A program made the translations under genes and the position numbers. Below, one piece after another: positions 6,631 through 15,224 of a DNA stretch of 64,000 nucleotides. The notes under the pieces were generated by a model. The model was not told the origin of the DNA. It was given only the letters and a program-made list of their open reading frames with translations, and searched no databases. Every line of letters begins with the position of its first letter. Position 1 is the first letter of the stretch. The DNA comes from Marinilactibacillus sp042660675 (GTDB taxonomy: Bacteria > Bacillota > Bacilli > Lactobacillales > Carnobacteriaceae_A), in contig NZ_JBHSUL010000023.1 in assembly GCF_042660675.1 (NCBI RefSeq), positions 1-64,000 on the forward strand. Reading direction: 5' to 3'.

Positions 6631-7755
6631 CTATTCTTCTTGGGTTAAGGGTAGTTGGATATCAAAGCTCGTCCATTTTTTGCTAGACTGTGCTGTGATG
6701 GTCCCTCCGTGTAACTCTATAATGCTTTGAGCAATTGCAAGCCCGAGTCCTGTCCCTGCTGTTTCCTGAGATCTCGATGTCTCTGCTCGGTAGAAGCGTT
6801 CAAATATTTGGTCGATGGCTTCTTTAGGTAACGGCTCTCCATCATTTTTAACAGAAATCACAACTTTTTCGCCCATTCTATTGATTTCTATTTCAATCGT
6901 ATTGCCGCCTTTCCCATACTTCAATGCATTGGAAATCAAATTATTGAATACTCTGACAAGTTTCTCTGTATCAGCAGTCATCATAATCCGGTCAACATTT
7001 GACGAGACAACGATTTCCATTTGATGGCTCTTGGCTTCTAGTTCAAAATCAATTGATAACTGCTCAATCAACTGAACCATATCAAAAGTGACCAATTGAA
7101 GCGGCGTAGTCGTCTGTCTAACTTTTGTATATTCAAACAAATCATCTACCAGCACTTTCATCTGCTTAGCTTTTTTATAGGCTGTGTGTACATATTTTTG
7201 AAGGTCTTCTGTAGAATGAAATCGTCCTTCCTCTATCAACCCTAAGTATCCAATGATTGAAGTCAATGGGGTTCGGATATCATGACTGACATTAGTGATC
7301 AGTTCATCTTTGGACTGTTCTATCCTACGCTCTTCTTCCATCGCTTCTACGGTTGAATCCACTAATACGTGAATACTATCGACTACTTTATCGAAACCAC
7401 CACTATAGTTCCCTCTAATTCTATGCGTATAATTCCCTTGAGCAATGAAATGTAGTTCATCAATAATGTGTCGCAACTCATACTGCCGGTATCTTCTCTT
7501 GAGTCTCCAGTAAATGGCGCCCATTGCGATTAGGATTAATAAAAAGAAGACAAACGGTGTAAGTCCCCAGAAACCTTGTCGATTGTTTTGTCTGTAAATA
7601 TCTTCTATCAGCCATAAATCATCAAAAAAACTTGGAAAAGCTTCTATGAACCAACCGAGTATCTCATAAGCTGCCAGATAGCAAAGCAAAATAATTCCAG
7701 CTGTAACAAACGCTTCGATCAGTAACCGAAATCGTTCTCTCATGGTGAGTTTCAT
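6631..7755 (-). CDS. Sensor histidine kinase, VanS-like
   Basis: Membrane sensor of a two-component system. 374 residues with two membrane segments (about 12-31 and 67-82) flanking a short extracellular loop of about 35 residues, then a HAMP-like linker. HisKA has the phospho-accepting His158 in NVSHDIRTPLTS, and the HATPase domain has N, G1 (GTGLGLAIAQ) and G2 blocks near the C terminus. The small loop and the HisKA sequence resemble VanS and related cell-envelope sensors. It starts 34 bases after the response regulator gene and is clearly in one operon with it. The signal sensed cannot be told from sequence; no vanHAX genes are nearby. Confidence 0.9.
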   Translation of the reverse strand: MKLTMRERFRLLIEAFVTAGIILLCYLAAYEILGWFIEAFPSFFDDLWLIEDIYRQNNRQGFWGLTPFVFFLLILIAMGAIYWRLKRRYRQYELRHIIDELHFIAQGNYTHRIRGNYSGGFDKVVDSIHVLVDSTVEAMEEERRIEQSKDELITNVSHDIRTPLTSIIGYLGLIEEGRFHSTEDLQKYVHTAYKKAKQMKVLVDDLFEYTKVRQTTTPLQLVTFDMVQLIEQLSIDFELEAKSHQMEIVVSSNVDRIMMTADTEKLVRVFNNLISNALKYGKGGNTIEIEINRMGEKVVISVKNDGEPLPKEAIDQIFERFYRAETSRSQETAGTGLGLAIAQSIIELHGGTITAQSSKKWTSFDIQLPLTQEE

Positions 7756-7789
7756 CTATCTACTCCATTCGTTAAATCGGTCGTACGCT

Positions 7790-8488
7790 TTACTCAAAAC
7801 TTTGCTTTTCTTCTATTTTGTACCCAACGCCCCAAACCGTTTTGACGACGTTCTCTCCACCAGTAGCTTTTTCAATCTTATCTCTCAAATGACTGACGTG
7901 AACCATTACGGTTTTGGCTGGTACAAGACTTTCCTGTTTCCAGACTCTTTCAAAAATTTCATCTGCACTGAATACTCGGTTGGGATTACTTGCAAGCAAG
8001 AACAAGATACCAAATTCTAGAGCAGTCAATTGAATCAGTGTTCCATCTACTGTTTCTACTTGATGCTGATCCTTACGAATAATTAATGGTCCAATTTCTA
8101 ATTCCCCTGCTTCAGATTCTCTATTTGTATACGAACTTCTTCTCATTAAAGATTTGATGCGTGCAACCACTTCTAAAGGATTAAATGGCTTAACGACATA
8201 ATCATCAGCCCCATTGGCTAACCCTCTAATTTTATCTACATCAGCCGTCTTCGCACTCAACATTAATATCGGTAGTTGAGACGTTTCTCTGATTTCTTTT
8301 ACAACTTCAAGGCCTGTTTTCTTCGGCATCATAACATCTAGTACAACACAGTCGATTTCTTGATTGTATAATTTATCAAGTGTCTCCTGACCGTCATGTG
8401 CTTTCTCTACTTCAAACCCTTCATTTTTCACATAAATTTCTAGTAGGTCACAAATTTCTTTATCATCGTCTGCAATTAACACTTTCAT
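7790..8488 (-). CDS. OmpR-family response regulator, VanR-like
   Basis: Partner of the adjacent sensor kinase. 232 residues: receiver domain 1-115 with acidic pocket DDD at 7-9, phospho-acceptor Asp51 in VVLDVMMPK, Thr/Ser switch near MLSAK and Lys in VVKPF; winged-helix DNA-binding domain about 130-226 ending in GVGYKIEE. Both domains are complete, so it should be an active transcription factor. The start ATG has GGGGGC/AAGGGGG upstream. Targets are unknown; the neighbouring dacA, with its upstream inverted repeat, is a natural candidate but this is only inference. Confidence 0.92.
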   Translation of the reverse strand: MKVLIADDDKEICDLLEIYVKNEGFEVEKAHDGQETLDKLYNQEIDCVVLDVMMPKKTGLEVVKEIRETSQLPILMLSAKTADVDKIRGLANGADDYVVKPFNPLEVVARIKSLMRRSSYTNRESEAGELEIGPLIIRKDQHQVETVDGTLIQLTALEFGILFLLASNPNRVFSADEIFERVWKQESLVPAKTVMVHVSHLRDKIEKATGGENVVKTVWGVGYKIEEKQSFE

Positions 8489-8578
8489 AATTCTGCCCCC
8501 TTCAATTTCATTCTAGTTTATTTTATCATGTTCTATTGGGGTAGTTCGTAAACTTTTCCTTAAATCGTTATAGAAATA

Positions 8579-8607
8579 GAAAAAGCACTCTTCATGATGA
8601 AAAGTGC
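8579..8607 (-). terminator. Terminator after the RocB-like gene
   Basis: Minus strand hairpin GCACTTTTCA / TGAAGAGTGC followed by TTTTTC, just downstream of the stop codon at 8618. Confidence 0.8.
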
Positions 8608-8617
8608 CAAATCTATT

Positions 8618-10279
8618 CTATGCATCTAGTAAGTTGAAAACTGTTTTCTGTACCAAGATCGGCGCTACGTTGAAACTATATGTTTTTTCTAATCGCTCCG
8701 TAAATTTGTGAGAATCTTTCCCAAACGGTCCAATATCTACAACCGGTAACTGCAGTTGCTGCATCTCTTCTAATGGTAAAGAGTACTTCACTCCAAAACC
8801 TGGCATATTTAGTTTCAATGCGTCCACGGCATCGGCCTCTCTTGGGGCAGCCGCATAACTCAAATCTGATATATACGGAAAGAATTTTTTGTAAACAAGC
8901 TGATACTCTGTTTCTGTTGTATCAACGGCTTCTTTGACCGCTTCGAGTAAAGCTTTTTCTTGATTTGTTTTTCCTTCCACGTAAATATGCGGATAGTAAG
9001 GTGGCGTAAAGTAAATTAGAATAACAGGTTCCTGATTCGTCCACATCGTCTGCAACCATTCTACTTCTTTTAGTGCATAGTCTCGGTCATCGATCGAGTC
9101 ATCAATCAGCCATTTCTGCCGAGCGGCTTCAAACTGCTCATCCAGTTCAGCCCCTTTTTCTTCTTGTACAGCCACGTACAATTCACTGTAAGTCATGACT
9201 TTTGTTTTATAAGGAAGCTCCTCGAATTCACGGTTCGTCATCTGACTGTATGCTTCATACTGATTATTTACATCTTTTAAAACAGCATCAAAGGCCTCAA
9301 CCGCTACTCCTCGCATTTTTTCCAGAACCATATCCGGAGTCGAATAATGAGTAGCGAAATTGTAGAAAGCATGTGCCGTCTTAGCTGTCTGTACAGAGTA
9401 TTCCGGCTTCAGATCTTGTTGTTTTAGACTCATCGGCGGTAATGTTACTTCTCCTTCAACGATATCACAAAGATCTGTATTCAAGTTAATTTTTCTCGTC
9501 AGCTCTGCAACGATCTGATTAGGGTCTAGCCCCTTAAAAGCTTCCCCCACATGGGTTTCTTTACCAACAACATAAAAAGATGGCATCAATTTCCCAACTG
9601 TCCCTACATACACATATTTGTTCTGGTCACCTGGATACTCGGATGTCATGTAATCTGTATTGATCAAAGCTGTATAATCAAATCCATTTTCTTCCCGAAG
9701 TTTGACGAGCTCTGGAACACAAGAACGCATCCCGACAGAATTCGCTTCCTCATCACAAACTGCACAATAGATGATTGTCCCTGAGAAATTTTCAAGATCT
9801 TTTTCAATTTCTTCCATCAAATGCATAATAATGGCATTTCCAGCTTTCATGTCGAAGATCCCTCGACCAAATAGGTAGTCTCCTGAATCTAGATCGATTT
9901 GCACCTCTTTTGGAAGTTGATCTTTTCTTTCGCGAAGTTTTTCTGTGATTTCATAAGGAAGATGCGCAAAATCCCTTAAGTCTCCATAATCAGAAATCCC
10001 TACTGTATCTGTGTGCCCAATCAAAATGACCGTTTTTTTGTTCTGTGGATCTTTTTTCCCGCGTAGTATAGAAATCAGACTTTTTCTCCCCCAGGGATCA
10101 TTTGGTGCCTGTATCGTCATTAAATCTTCTGGGTTTTGTTTGAAGTAATCTAATTCCTTGAAAAAGTGAGTGACCTTTTCTGTTACAAGTTGCTCCTCAA
10201 TGGTTTCTGTAACACTTCTTTGTCTTGTCAGCATAACTGTGATTTCTTCAATACGTTCAGGACTTATTGTTATATTCAT
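8618..10279 (-). CDS. M20-family peptidase, RocB-like
   Basis: Large zinc-dependent peptidase/deacylase of the M20 family. The 553 residues and overall sequence match the RocB (arginine-utilisation) group, whose exact substrate is not established. Visible motifs include HTDTVG (first metal ligand), FGRGIFDMKAG (bridging Asp) and CDEEANSVG (catalytic Glu). The start used here is the ATG preceded by GGAGGAAACGAGC; a frame-compatible ATG five codons upstream is part of that ribosome site. The gene stands alone between a terminator and a small hypothetical gene. No arginine pathway genes are adjacent, so a role in arginine use is not supported by context. Confidence 0.85.
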   Translation of the reverse strand: MNITISPERIEEITVMLTRQRSVTETIEEQLVTEKVTHFFKELDYFKQNPEDLMTIQAPNDPWGRKSLISILRGKKDPQNKKTVILIGHTDTVGISDYGDLRDFAHLPYEITEKLRERKDQLPKEVQIDLDSGDYLFGRGIFDMKAGNAIIMHLMEEIEKDLENFSGTIIYCAVCDEEANSVGMRSCVPELVKLREENGFDYTALINTDYMTSEYPGDQNKYVYVGTVGKLMPSFYVVGKETHVGEAFKGLDPNQIVAELTRKINLNTDLCDIVEGEVTLPPMSLKQQDLKPEYSVQTAKTAHAFYNFATHYSTPDMVLEKMRGVAVEAFDAVLKDVNNQYEAYSQMTNREFEELPYKTKVMTYSELYVAVQEEKGAELDEQFEAARQKWLIDDSIDDRDYALKEVEWLQTMWTNQEPVILIYFTPPYYPHIYVEGKTNQEKALLEAVKEAVDTTETEYQLVYKKFFPYISDLSYAAAPREADAVDALKLNMPGFGVKYSLPLEEMQQLQLPVVDIGPFGKDSHKFTERLEKTYSFNVAPILVQKTVFNLLDA

Positions 10280-10334
10280 GCTCGTTTCCTCCATATAAAC
10301 ATCTGTAAATCTTTTTTACTATATCCTCTAATGT

Positions 10335-10661
10335 TTATGATTCATATTTGATGGTTTCTAAATCAAAGTGGTAGACGTATCCATCTAGTGAAAGTTTTTC
10401 CTCATCCGTTACCTTCTGGTAAAACATTGTTGGTTTTAAATGAAATGAGGCTACTTTTTCTTGTTCACCTTTCATCGTCTCAGAAAATACTGTGACTGTT
10501 TGATGATCGGTTTGCATCATTTTATACAACAAAGCTGCTTCAGACATTTTCTTCGGTTTAGCAAATCCTAATGTCAAAATTGATTTCAACAATGCTTTCC
10601 AATTGAATTCGGGTGTACGATAAGCCTCAACGGATTTGATTTTCTTATTGAGTTCTTTCAT
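10335..10661 (-). CDS. Hypothetical protein, 108 residues
   Basis: Not recognised. A small basic cytoplasmic-looking protein with no signal peptide or membrane segment. It contains a central K/P-rich stretch (FAKPKK) and is rich in Met, Lys and Glu. The frame extends three codons upstream to a GTG, but GAGGTG lies 5-7 bases before the inner ATG (MKELNKK), which is preferred. It lies 60 bases after yidD and 55 before the RocB-like gene, all in the same direction, without clear terminators, so it may be transcribed with either. The good ribosome site supports a real gene. Confidence 0.7.
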   Translation of the reverse strand: MKELNKKIKSVEAYRTPEFNWKALLKSILTLGFAKPKKMSEAALLYKMMQTDHQTVTVFSETMKGEQEKVASFHLKPTMFYQKVTDEEKLSLDGYVYHFDLETIKYES

Positions 10662-10721
10662 TTTATTCACCTCTATCTATTCTAAAAAATCGTGTTTCTT
10701 CATTATATAGCTAGTTTCCAA

Positions 10722-11504
10722 TCAATGCTGATGTGGATGACTTTCCAGAAAAAGCAAATAGTCAATCAACTGAGCTTTTCTCTCGTTGAAATCCTTTTGA
10801 GAAATCCCTCTGTTTTTACGCAGCGCCTGTTCAAGGGCAGGACTATTTGTATCAATATGACCGCTGCTTTCATCTATAAAACAATAGACTCTCTGTCCAC
10901 TTTGATATGCTTTGTGAATTGGACTAGAATGGACATGTTTAAAGTACGATTCACTTTTTTTATTTTTAACGATTTTATAAAAATGATATTCTTTAAATTT
11001 CTCCAACTCTTCTTGTGTATGGTAAAACTGCTTATTTAAAATCTGACGATCATTCATATTCTTATAACTTTCCGGTAGTTCCGCTACTGATTGTTCTTCA
11101 ACGTCTACTAAATCAGTTAAATAATCCACTGTACGAAGTTGTTTGTTTTGTACCAGCACTTCATCTTCCAACCTAGCGATGACTGCGTCTATTTCTTCTT
11201 GTTTAACGTCATTTTCATCCATTGAAATTGTCAATCCATCTCCCAAGTAAATGTCGTTAATTGTATCCTGATTTCTATGCAAGGTAAAATGGTCAGGTAC
11301 TTTGTCTACTCCACCTGAAACAAAAGGATTACACCTAATGATTCTGGCAATAGCCATAGCACTTCCCTTGACTGCTCCATGCATGTCTATGGCCTGTACA
11401 GCGTAATTAGAACAAGTTGGATAATATCGACAAGTAGCAGGAAATAATGGAGAAATCAACTTTTGATATCCCTTCACAAACCCTATGGAGACTTTCTTCA
11501 ACAC
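10722..11504 (-). CDS. yidD: YidD-family protein with long C-terminal extension
   Basis: YidD proteins are about 70-90 residue, membrane-associated factors that help YidC insert membrane proteins. Residues about 5-75 here are a clear YidD domain: LISPLFPATCRYYPTCSNYA with its conserved cysteines, then IIRCNPF and GGVDKVP. About 185 further residues follow, charged and apparently soluble, with no family I recognise. The start is taken as GTG (or the next codon, TTG) because AAGGAGG precedes it; an upstream ATG in the frame has no such site. The extension continues in one open frame with normal codon use, so it is not obviously a fusion artefact. Confidence 0.85.
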   Translation of the reverse strand: MLKKVSIGFVKGYQKLISPLFPATCRYYPTCSNYAVQAIDMHGAVKGSAMAIARIIRCNPFVSGGVDKVPDHFTLHRNQDTINDIYLGDGLTISMDENDVKQEEIDAVIARLEDEVLVQNKQLRTVDYLTDLVDVEEQSVAELPESYKNMNDRQILNKQFYHTQEELEKFKEYHFYKIVKNKKSESYFKHVHSSPIHKAYQSGQRVYCFIDESSGHIDTNSPALEQALRKNRGISQKDFNERKAQLIDYLLFLESHPHQH

Positions 11505-11549
11505 CCATTCCTCCTTGGCTCTCAATTGAATCTATTATACCAAACCATT

Positions 11550-11584
11550 AAAAAAAGAGAAGAGCCTCTAGCGGCTCTTCTCTC
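11550..11584 (-). terminator. Terminator after the DUF2922 gene
   Basis: Minus strand hairpin with perfect 11-bp arms AGAGAAGAGCC / GGCTCTTCTCT around a 6-base loop, followed by TTTTTTT. Confidence 0.92.
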
Positions 11585-11594
11585 TTCTACAATC

Positions 11595-11819
11595 TTATTT
11601 TATTTCAAATAAATCGTCTACGGTTCTCGTAACGTAACGAGCACCTTTGATTGAATCAAACAACTTGATTCCGTCTTTCTCAAAAAGCTCCTGAGAAACG
11701 ATTGTTTCCATAGCAGATTCCACGGTTTCGACATCCAAATTAAGTGCCGGCTTATTGATTCCAATTGTTTTATTCTTTCCTTCGCCTGTTTCAAAGCGTA
11801 ATTCTAGTTTTGTTGCCAT
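11595..11819 (-). CDS. DUF2922 family small protein
   Basis: 74 residues matching the pattern of the DUF2922 family: a small beta-rich protein whose function is not established. AGGAGG stands about 8 bases before the ATG. It follows the DUF1659 gene by 65 bases and ends at a strong terminator, so the two form a two-gene operon. This DUF1659-DUF2922 pairing is common in Bacilli and suggests a joint but unknown role. No membrane segment or signal peptide is present. Confidence 0.85.
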   Translation of the reverse strand: MATKLELRFETGEGKNKTIGINKPALNLDVETVESAMETIVSQELFEKDGIKLFDSIKGARYVTRTVDDLFEIK

Positions 11820-11884
11820 AAAGCATTCCTCCTAATAGTTTGTTTGTATATAAGGGATAGATAATAGGGTGTTCTTGTCAATTT

Positions 11885-12088
11885 CTAAAATGAATAACGA
11901 TACTGTTCGACGACCATACCGTGTGCTGCTGGTAATTCACTGACCGTGTCGATTGCATTGATAAATTCTGTGATTTGTTCATCCGTAGGTGCTTGAACGA
12001 CTCCATTGAAACTTTGACGAACTAATCGGTCATTTTCCAGATCCTCCAGATAGATATCTACTTTGCTGTCTGCCCATTCCTTTTGCAT
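11885..12088 (-). CDS. DUF1659 family small protein
   Basis: 67 residues resembling DUF1659, another small Bacilli family of unknown function that usually travels with DUF2922. AAGGAGGA precedes the ATG at a good distance. It is the first gene of the two-gene operon; its promoter should lie in 12089-12215. The product looks cytoplasmic, acidic and beta-rich (SFNGVVQAPTDEQITEFINAID). Confidence 0.82.
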   Translation of the reverse strand: MQKEWADSKVDIYLEDLENDRLVRQSFNGVVQAPTDEQITEFINAIDTVSELPAAHGMVVEQYRYSF

Positions 12089-12215
12089 GAAAATTCCTCC
12101 TTGTAATAGTAGTGATTCGTTTCGTATTCGAATCGGTTAAGCGATGTTTGTAAGTTGTGATCACGTCTTACACTCTTAATAACGATATAGACCTTAAAAG
12201 TGTTACCCTGAAATC

Positions 12216-12248
12216 AAAAAAAGTATCTGCTCTATTTGAACAGATACC
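12216..12248 (-). terminator. Terminator after tag
   Basis: Minus strand hairpin GTATCTG / CAGATAC with an 11-base loop followed by seven T residues. Confidence 0.85.
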
Positions 12249-12263
12249 ATAATCAGCTAACAC

Positions 12264-12833
12264 CTATTGTTGACGGCACGCTTCATAGCATTCACATGTT
12301 GTTAAATGATCATTGACCATCCCTACTGCCTGCATGTAGGCGTAACATATCGTTGGACCTACAAATTTGAATCCATCTTTTTTAAGCTGCTTGCTCATTC
12401 GAACGCTTTCCTCAGAAAAAGCTGGTACATCGTCTTGGTTCACCCAGTGATTTTGAATTTGTTTTCCATCAACAAATTGCCAAATATACTCTGAGAAAGA
12501 CTGACCGCTCTCTTGAATAGTCAAATAAGCTGCAGCATTTGACTGCACACTTCTAATTTTCAATCGATTTCGAATAATCTCTTTATTGAGCATCAATTCG
12601 TGGATCGTTTCTTCATCGAACGCGACAATTTTTTCAGGATCAAACCCTTTAAAAGCCTTACGATACCCTTCTCTTCTTTGGAGGATCGTCCACCAACTCA
12701 GTCCGGCTTGTGCACCTTCTAAACAAAGCATTTCAAATAATCTCTGGTCATCGTAAAGCGGTTTTCCCCATTCTTTATCGTGATAGGCAATATAGAGTGG
12801 TTCACTAGTGACCCATTCACACCTTTGTGTCAT
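12264..12833 (-). CDS. tag: DNA-3-methyladenine glycosylase I
   Basis: Base-excision repair enzyme that removes 3-methyladenine from alkylated DNA. 189 residues, the usual Tag size. The zinc site of the family is complete: Cys5 and His18 near the N terminus (CEWV, AYHDKEWG) and His/Cys near the C terminus (NDHLTTCECY). The start is set by AGGAGGAGAAGGG directly before the ATG; the frame runs 16 codons further upstream without support. It lies 11 bases after a GNAT acetyltransferase gene, so the two are one operon, ended by the hairpin at 12216-12248. Confidence 0.95.
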   Translation of the reverse strand: MTQRCEWVTSEPLYIAYHDKEWGKPLYDDQRLFEMLCLEGAQAGLSWWTILQRREGYRKAFKGFDPEKIVAFDEETIHELMLNKEIIRNRLKIRSVQSNAAAYLTIQESGQSFSEYIWQFVDGKQIQNHWVNQDDVPAFSEESVRMSKQLKKDGFKFVGPTICYAYMQAVGMVNDHLTTCECYEACRQQ

Positions 12834-12844
12834 CCCTTCTCCTC

Positions 12845-13351
12845 CTATATAGATTCGTTTTCTGTTAAGCGTAGTTCCCATGTCTCCGAAACAAGATTTT
12901 CTCCAAATTCTGTATTGATTTCTTCGCTAATGACTTCAAATCCAGCTTTTCGGTAAACATGTCTAGCCGAACCTAACATTTGCATTGTCCATAATAAAAC
13001 CTTCTCATATCCAGCTTCTCTGGAAAACTGAACCACTTCATCTACTAGTCTTTTGGCCAGTCCAAGTCCACGTGCTTCTGGTTCAACAAATAGTAGCCTT
13101 AACTTGGCAGTCTGCTTGCCCGCATTCACTACAAATACACAGCCCAGCATTTTTCCGTCTCGTTCAGCAATAAAACATCGCTCTTTATCTGGATCATATG
13201 TTTTCAAAAACTGAGCGGAGATCTCTCCAATCATACTTTCAAAAGGCTGCCCCCAACCATAATCCAACGCTACGGTCATCGCGTGACGGTAAGTGATCCA
13301 CCCCATATCTCCTAATTGATGTGTCCGTATAGTGTAAGCCTGTGCTGACAT
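12845..13351 (-). CDS. GNAT-family N-acetyltransferase
   Basis: 168 residues with a GNAT fold: acetyl-CoA binding motif V-E-P-E-A-R-G-L-G-L-A at about 90-100 and a C-terminal beta-strand region. The sequence (ITYRHAM, DYGWGQPFE, RCFIAERDGKMLGCVFVV) resembles the acetyltransferase domain that in many bacteria is fused behind a MarR regulator; here no MarR domain is present. The substrate is unknown. The start follows AAGGAGAATAC; the longer frame of 15 extra codons lacks a ribosome site. First gene of the operon with tag. Confidence 0.85.
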   Translation of the reverse strand: MSAQAYTIRTHQLGDMGWITYRHAMTVALDYGWGQPFESMIGEISAQFLKTYDPDKERCFIAERDGKMLGCVFVVNAGKQTAKLRLLFVEPEARGLGLAKRLVDEVVQFSREAGYEKVLLWTMQMLGSARHVYRKAGFEVISEEINTEFGENLVSETWELRLTENESI

Positions 13352-14015
13352 GTATTCTCCTTCTTTCTTACCATTGTGAGTCCTATTCTTCATCACTACT
13401 GTGCGATTGTCAACTTTTCTTTAGAATACTACTCAATCATTTCAATACTGTTCAAAAATGTTTTAAATTATAACCACTCAACAATCAATTCCTGAAATAG
13501 CTATCAGAAAACCTTTATTTTTCTGTCATTTTTTCTGTAATAATTTTAACATTGTACACAAACACTTAACAAGCTTTCAAGCAGGAATAAATACGCATAC
13601 ATAACTGATTATTTTAAGTTTCTTGATGAAAACAGCTTAACAGCAACCTAAAACGTTTGTTATTTAAATTGTTCAATTTCTCGAATTCGTATTATTTTCG
13701 CGATACTTATCGCGTGATTTTGGTAAAAGCTTACGTTACACTGATATTACATTCGCAATAGAACGCGGCTAATTCTAATCATATTATTAGAAAGCTTTTG
13801 TATCAGTGTAGTGAAACGTTAACATTTGTTAGATGCTATGTGAAACAGTCTAGATTGTTTTACACGCTCACTTTCGTTTGTTACGATTATACAGGTGCGA
13901 AAAGAGGTCATGTTTCAACGTTATGTAAACAATACCTTGATTCCTATTAGAAGCTGCGAGCAATAAGATTATTAAATCAAGAAAGAACCATATCATAAGA
14001 GGAGGTACTAATTTC
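13352..14015. other. Long intergenic region between GNAT-tag and opuA
   Basis: No gene of convincing length is visible. Two minus-strand promoter candidates serve the GNAT gene: TTGACA-17-AAGAAT just upstream and TTGAAC-18-TAGTAT further back. The right half should carry the opuA promoter, but no box pair is convincing. It holds a perfect hairpin CGCGAT/ATCGCG (13699-13714) and the inverted repeat at 13737-13810, plausible sites for osmotic control. Confidence 0.5.
13737..13810. repeat. Inverted repeat upstream of opuAA
   Basis: TACACTGATA (13737-13746) and TATCAGTGTA (13801-13810) are perfect 10-bp arms 54 bases apart. Flanking bases extend the match imperfectly (ACGT...ACGT). The spacing suggests a looped operator, for example for a regulator of betaine uptake, but no regulator gene is adjacent. 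Confidence 0.45.
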
Positions 14016-15224
14016 TTGAATACAAAAGTAGAAATCCAAAATTTAATTAAAATTTTTGGTAAAAAAGAACAACAAGCTCTTGAACTTGTTCATCAAGGAA
14101 AAGGTAAGGATGAAATCCTGAAAAAAACCGGAGCGACTGTCGGAGTAAATCAGGCAAGCTTTGAAATTAAAGAAGGCGAAATTTTCGTTATCATGGGACT
14201 TTCTGGTAGTGGTAAATCTACCCTAGTCCGTATGTTAAATCGTTTAATCGAGCCAACAGCTGGAAATATTCTGATTGATGGTGAGTATATTTCTAAGATG
14301 GATAAAAAAGAACTGCGAGAAGTCAGACGTAAAAAAGTTTCAATGGTATTCCAAAACTTTGGTCTATTTCCACATCGTACGATTCTTGAAAACACTGAAT
14401 ACGGCTTAGAAGTACAAGGTGTTGATAAAGAAGAGCGCCAGGCTAAAGCTGAAAAAGCTCTAGACAACGCTGGACTTCTTCCATATAAAGACCAACTACC
14501 AAACCAGTTATCTGGTGGTATGCAACAACGTGTCGGTTTAGCTCGTGCACTAGCTAATGATCCTGAAATTCTATTAATGGATGAGGCTTTCTCTGCATTG
14601 GATCCACTAATCCGTCGTGATATGCAAGATGAGTTACTTGAAATGCAAGAATCTATGCACAAAACCATTATCTTCATTACCCACGATTTGAACGAATCAT
14701 TACGTATCGGCGACCGTATCGCAATTATGAAAGACGGAGAAGTTGTACAAGTCGGTACAGGTGAAGAAATTCTAACAAATCCTGCAAATGATTATGTTGA
14801 ACGTTTCGTAGAAGATGTTGACCGTTCTAAAGTCTTAACGGCTGAGAATATTATGGTTCGTCCACAAACCGTTCGTTTAGGACAAAGTGGACCACGTGTT
14901 GCGTTAAACCGTATGAAGACAGAAAGCCTATCTAGTTTACTAGTTGTTGGTGAAAATCAAAAATTATTAGGATACGTTGTCGCTGACGACGCTGCTCGAC
15001 TAGTTAAGGAAAACATCAACTCATTAGAATCAATTATTCGTACAGATATTCCTAAAGTATCTAAAGACACATTGATTCATGAATTGTACGATGTGATTCA
15101 CGAAGCACAGACACCTGTGGCAGTTGTTGACAACAACGACCGATTATACGGAATCGTTGTTCGTGGACTTGTTATTGGTGCGCTTGCTAAAGAACGCGAG
15201 GAGGTAACAATTGATGGAGAATAG
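14016..15224 (+). CDS. opuAA: Glycine betaine/proline ABC transporter ATPase OpuAA
   Basis: ATPase subunit of an osmoprotectant importer. 402 residues. The ABC domain has Walker A GLSGSGKST, signature LSGGMQQR and Walker B ILLMDEAFSALDPL. The N-terminal stretch with QALELVHQGKGKDEI is typical of the OpuA/ProV group. Tandem CBS domains occupy about 275-395; in this family they sense ionic strength and/or cyclic-di-AMP. The start is TTG, set by AGAGGAGG upstream; no nearby ATG fits. The stop codon overlaps the start of opuAB, so translation is coupled. High confidence in family; substrate inferred as glycine betaine. Confidence 0.93.
   Translation: MNTKVEIQNLIKIFGKKEQQALELVHQGKGKDEILKKTGATVGVNQASFEIKEGEIFVIMGLSGSGKSTLVRMLNRLIEPTAGNILIDGEYISKMDKKELREVRRKKVSMVFQNFGLFPHRTILENTEYGLEVQGVDKEERQAKAEKALDNAGLLPYKDQLPNQLSGGMQQRVGLARALANDPEILLMDEAFSALDPLIRRDMQDELLEMQESMHKTIIFITHDLNESLRIGDRIAIMKDGEVVQVGTGEEILTNPANDYVERFVEDVDRSKVLTAENIMVRPQTVRLGQSGPRVALNRMKTESLSSLLVVGENQKLLGYVVADDAARLVKENINSLESIIRTDIPKVSKDTLIHELYDVIHEAQTPVAVVDNNDRLYGIVVRGLVIGALAKEREEVTIDGE

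Noticed and set aside
5038..8488. Glycopeptide-resistance (van) cluster
   Set aside because: Only VanRS-like regulators and a housekeeping-type DacA are present; no vanH, ligase or vanX sits with them.
14150..14677. 175-codon frame antisense to opuAA
   Set aside because: A shadow of the opuAA reading frame; Ser/Arg-rich composition typical of antisense frames.
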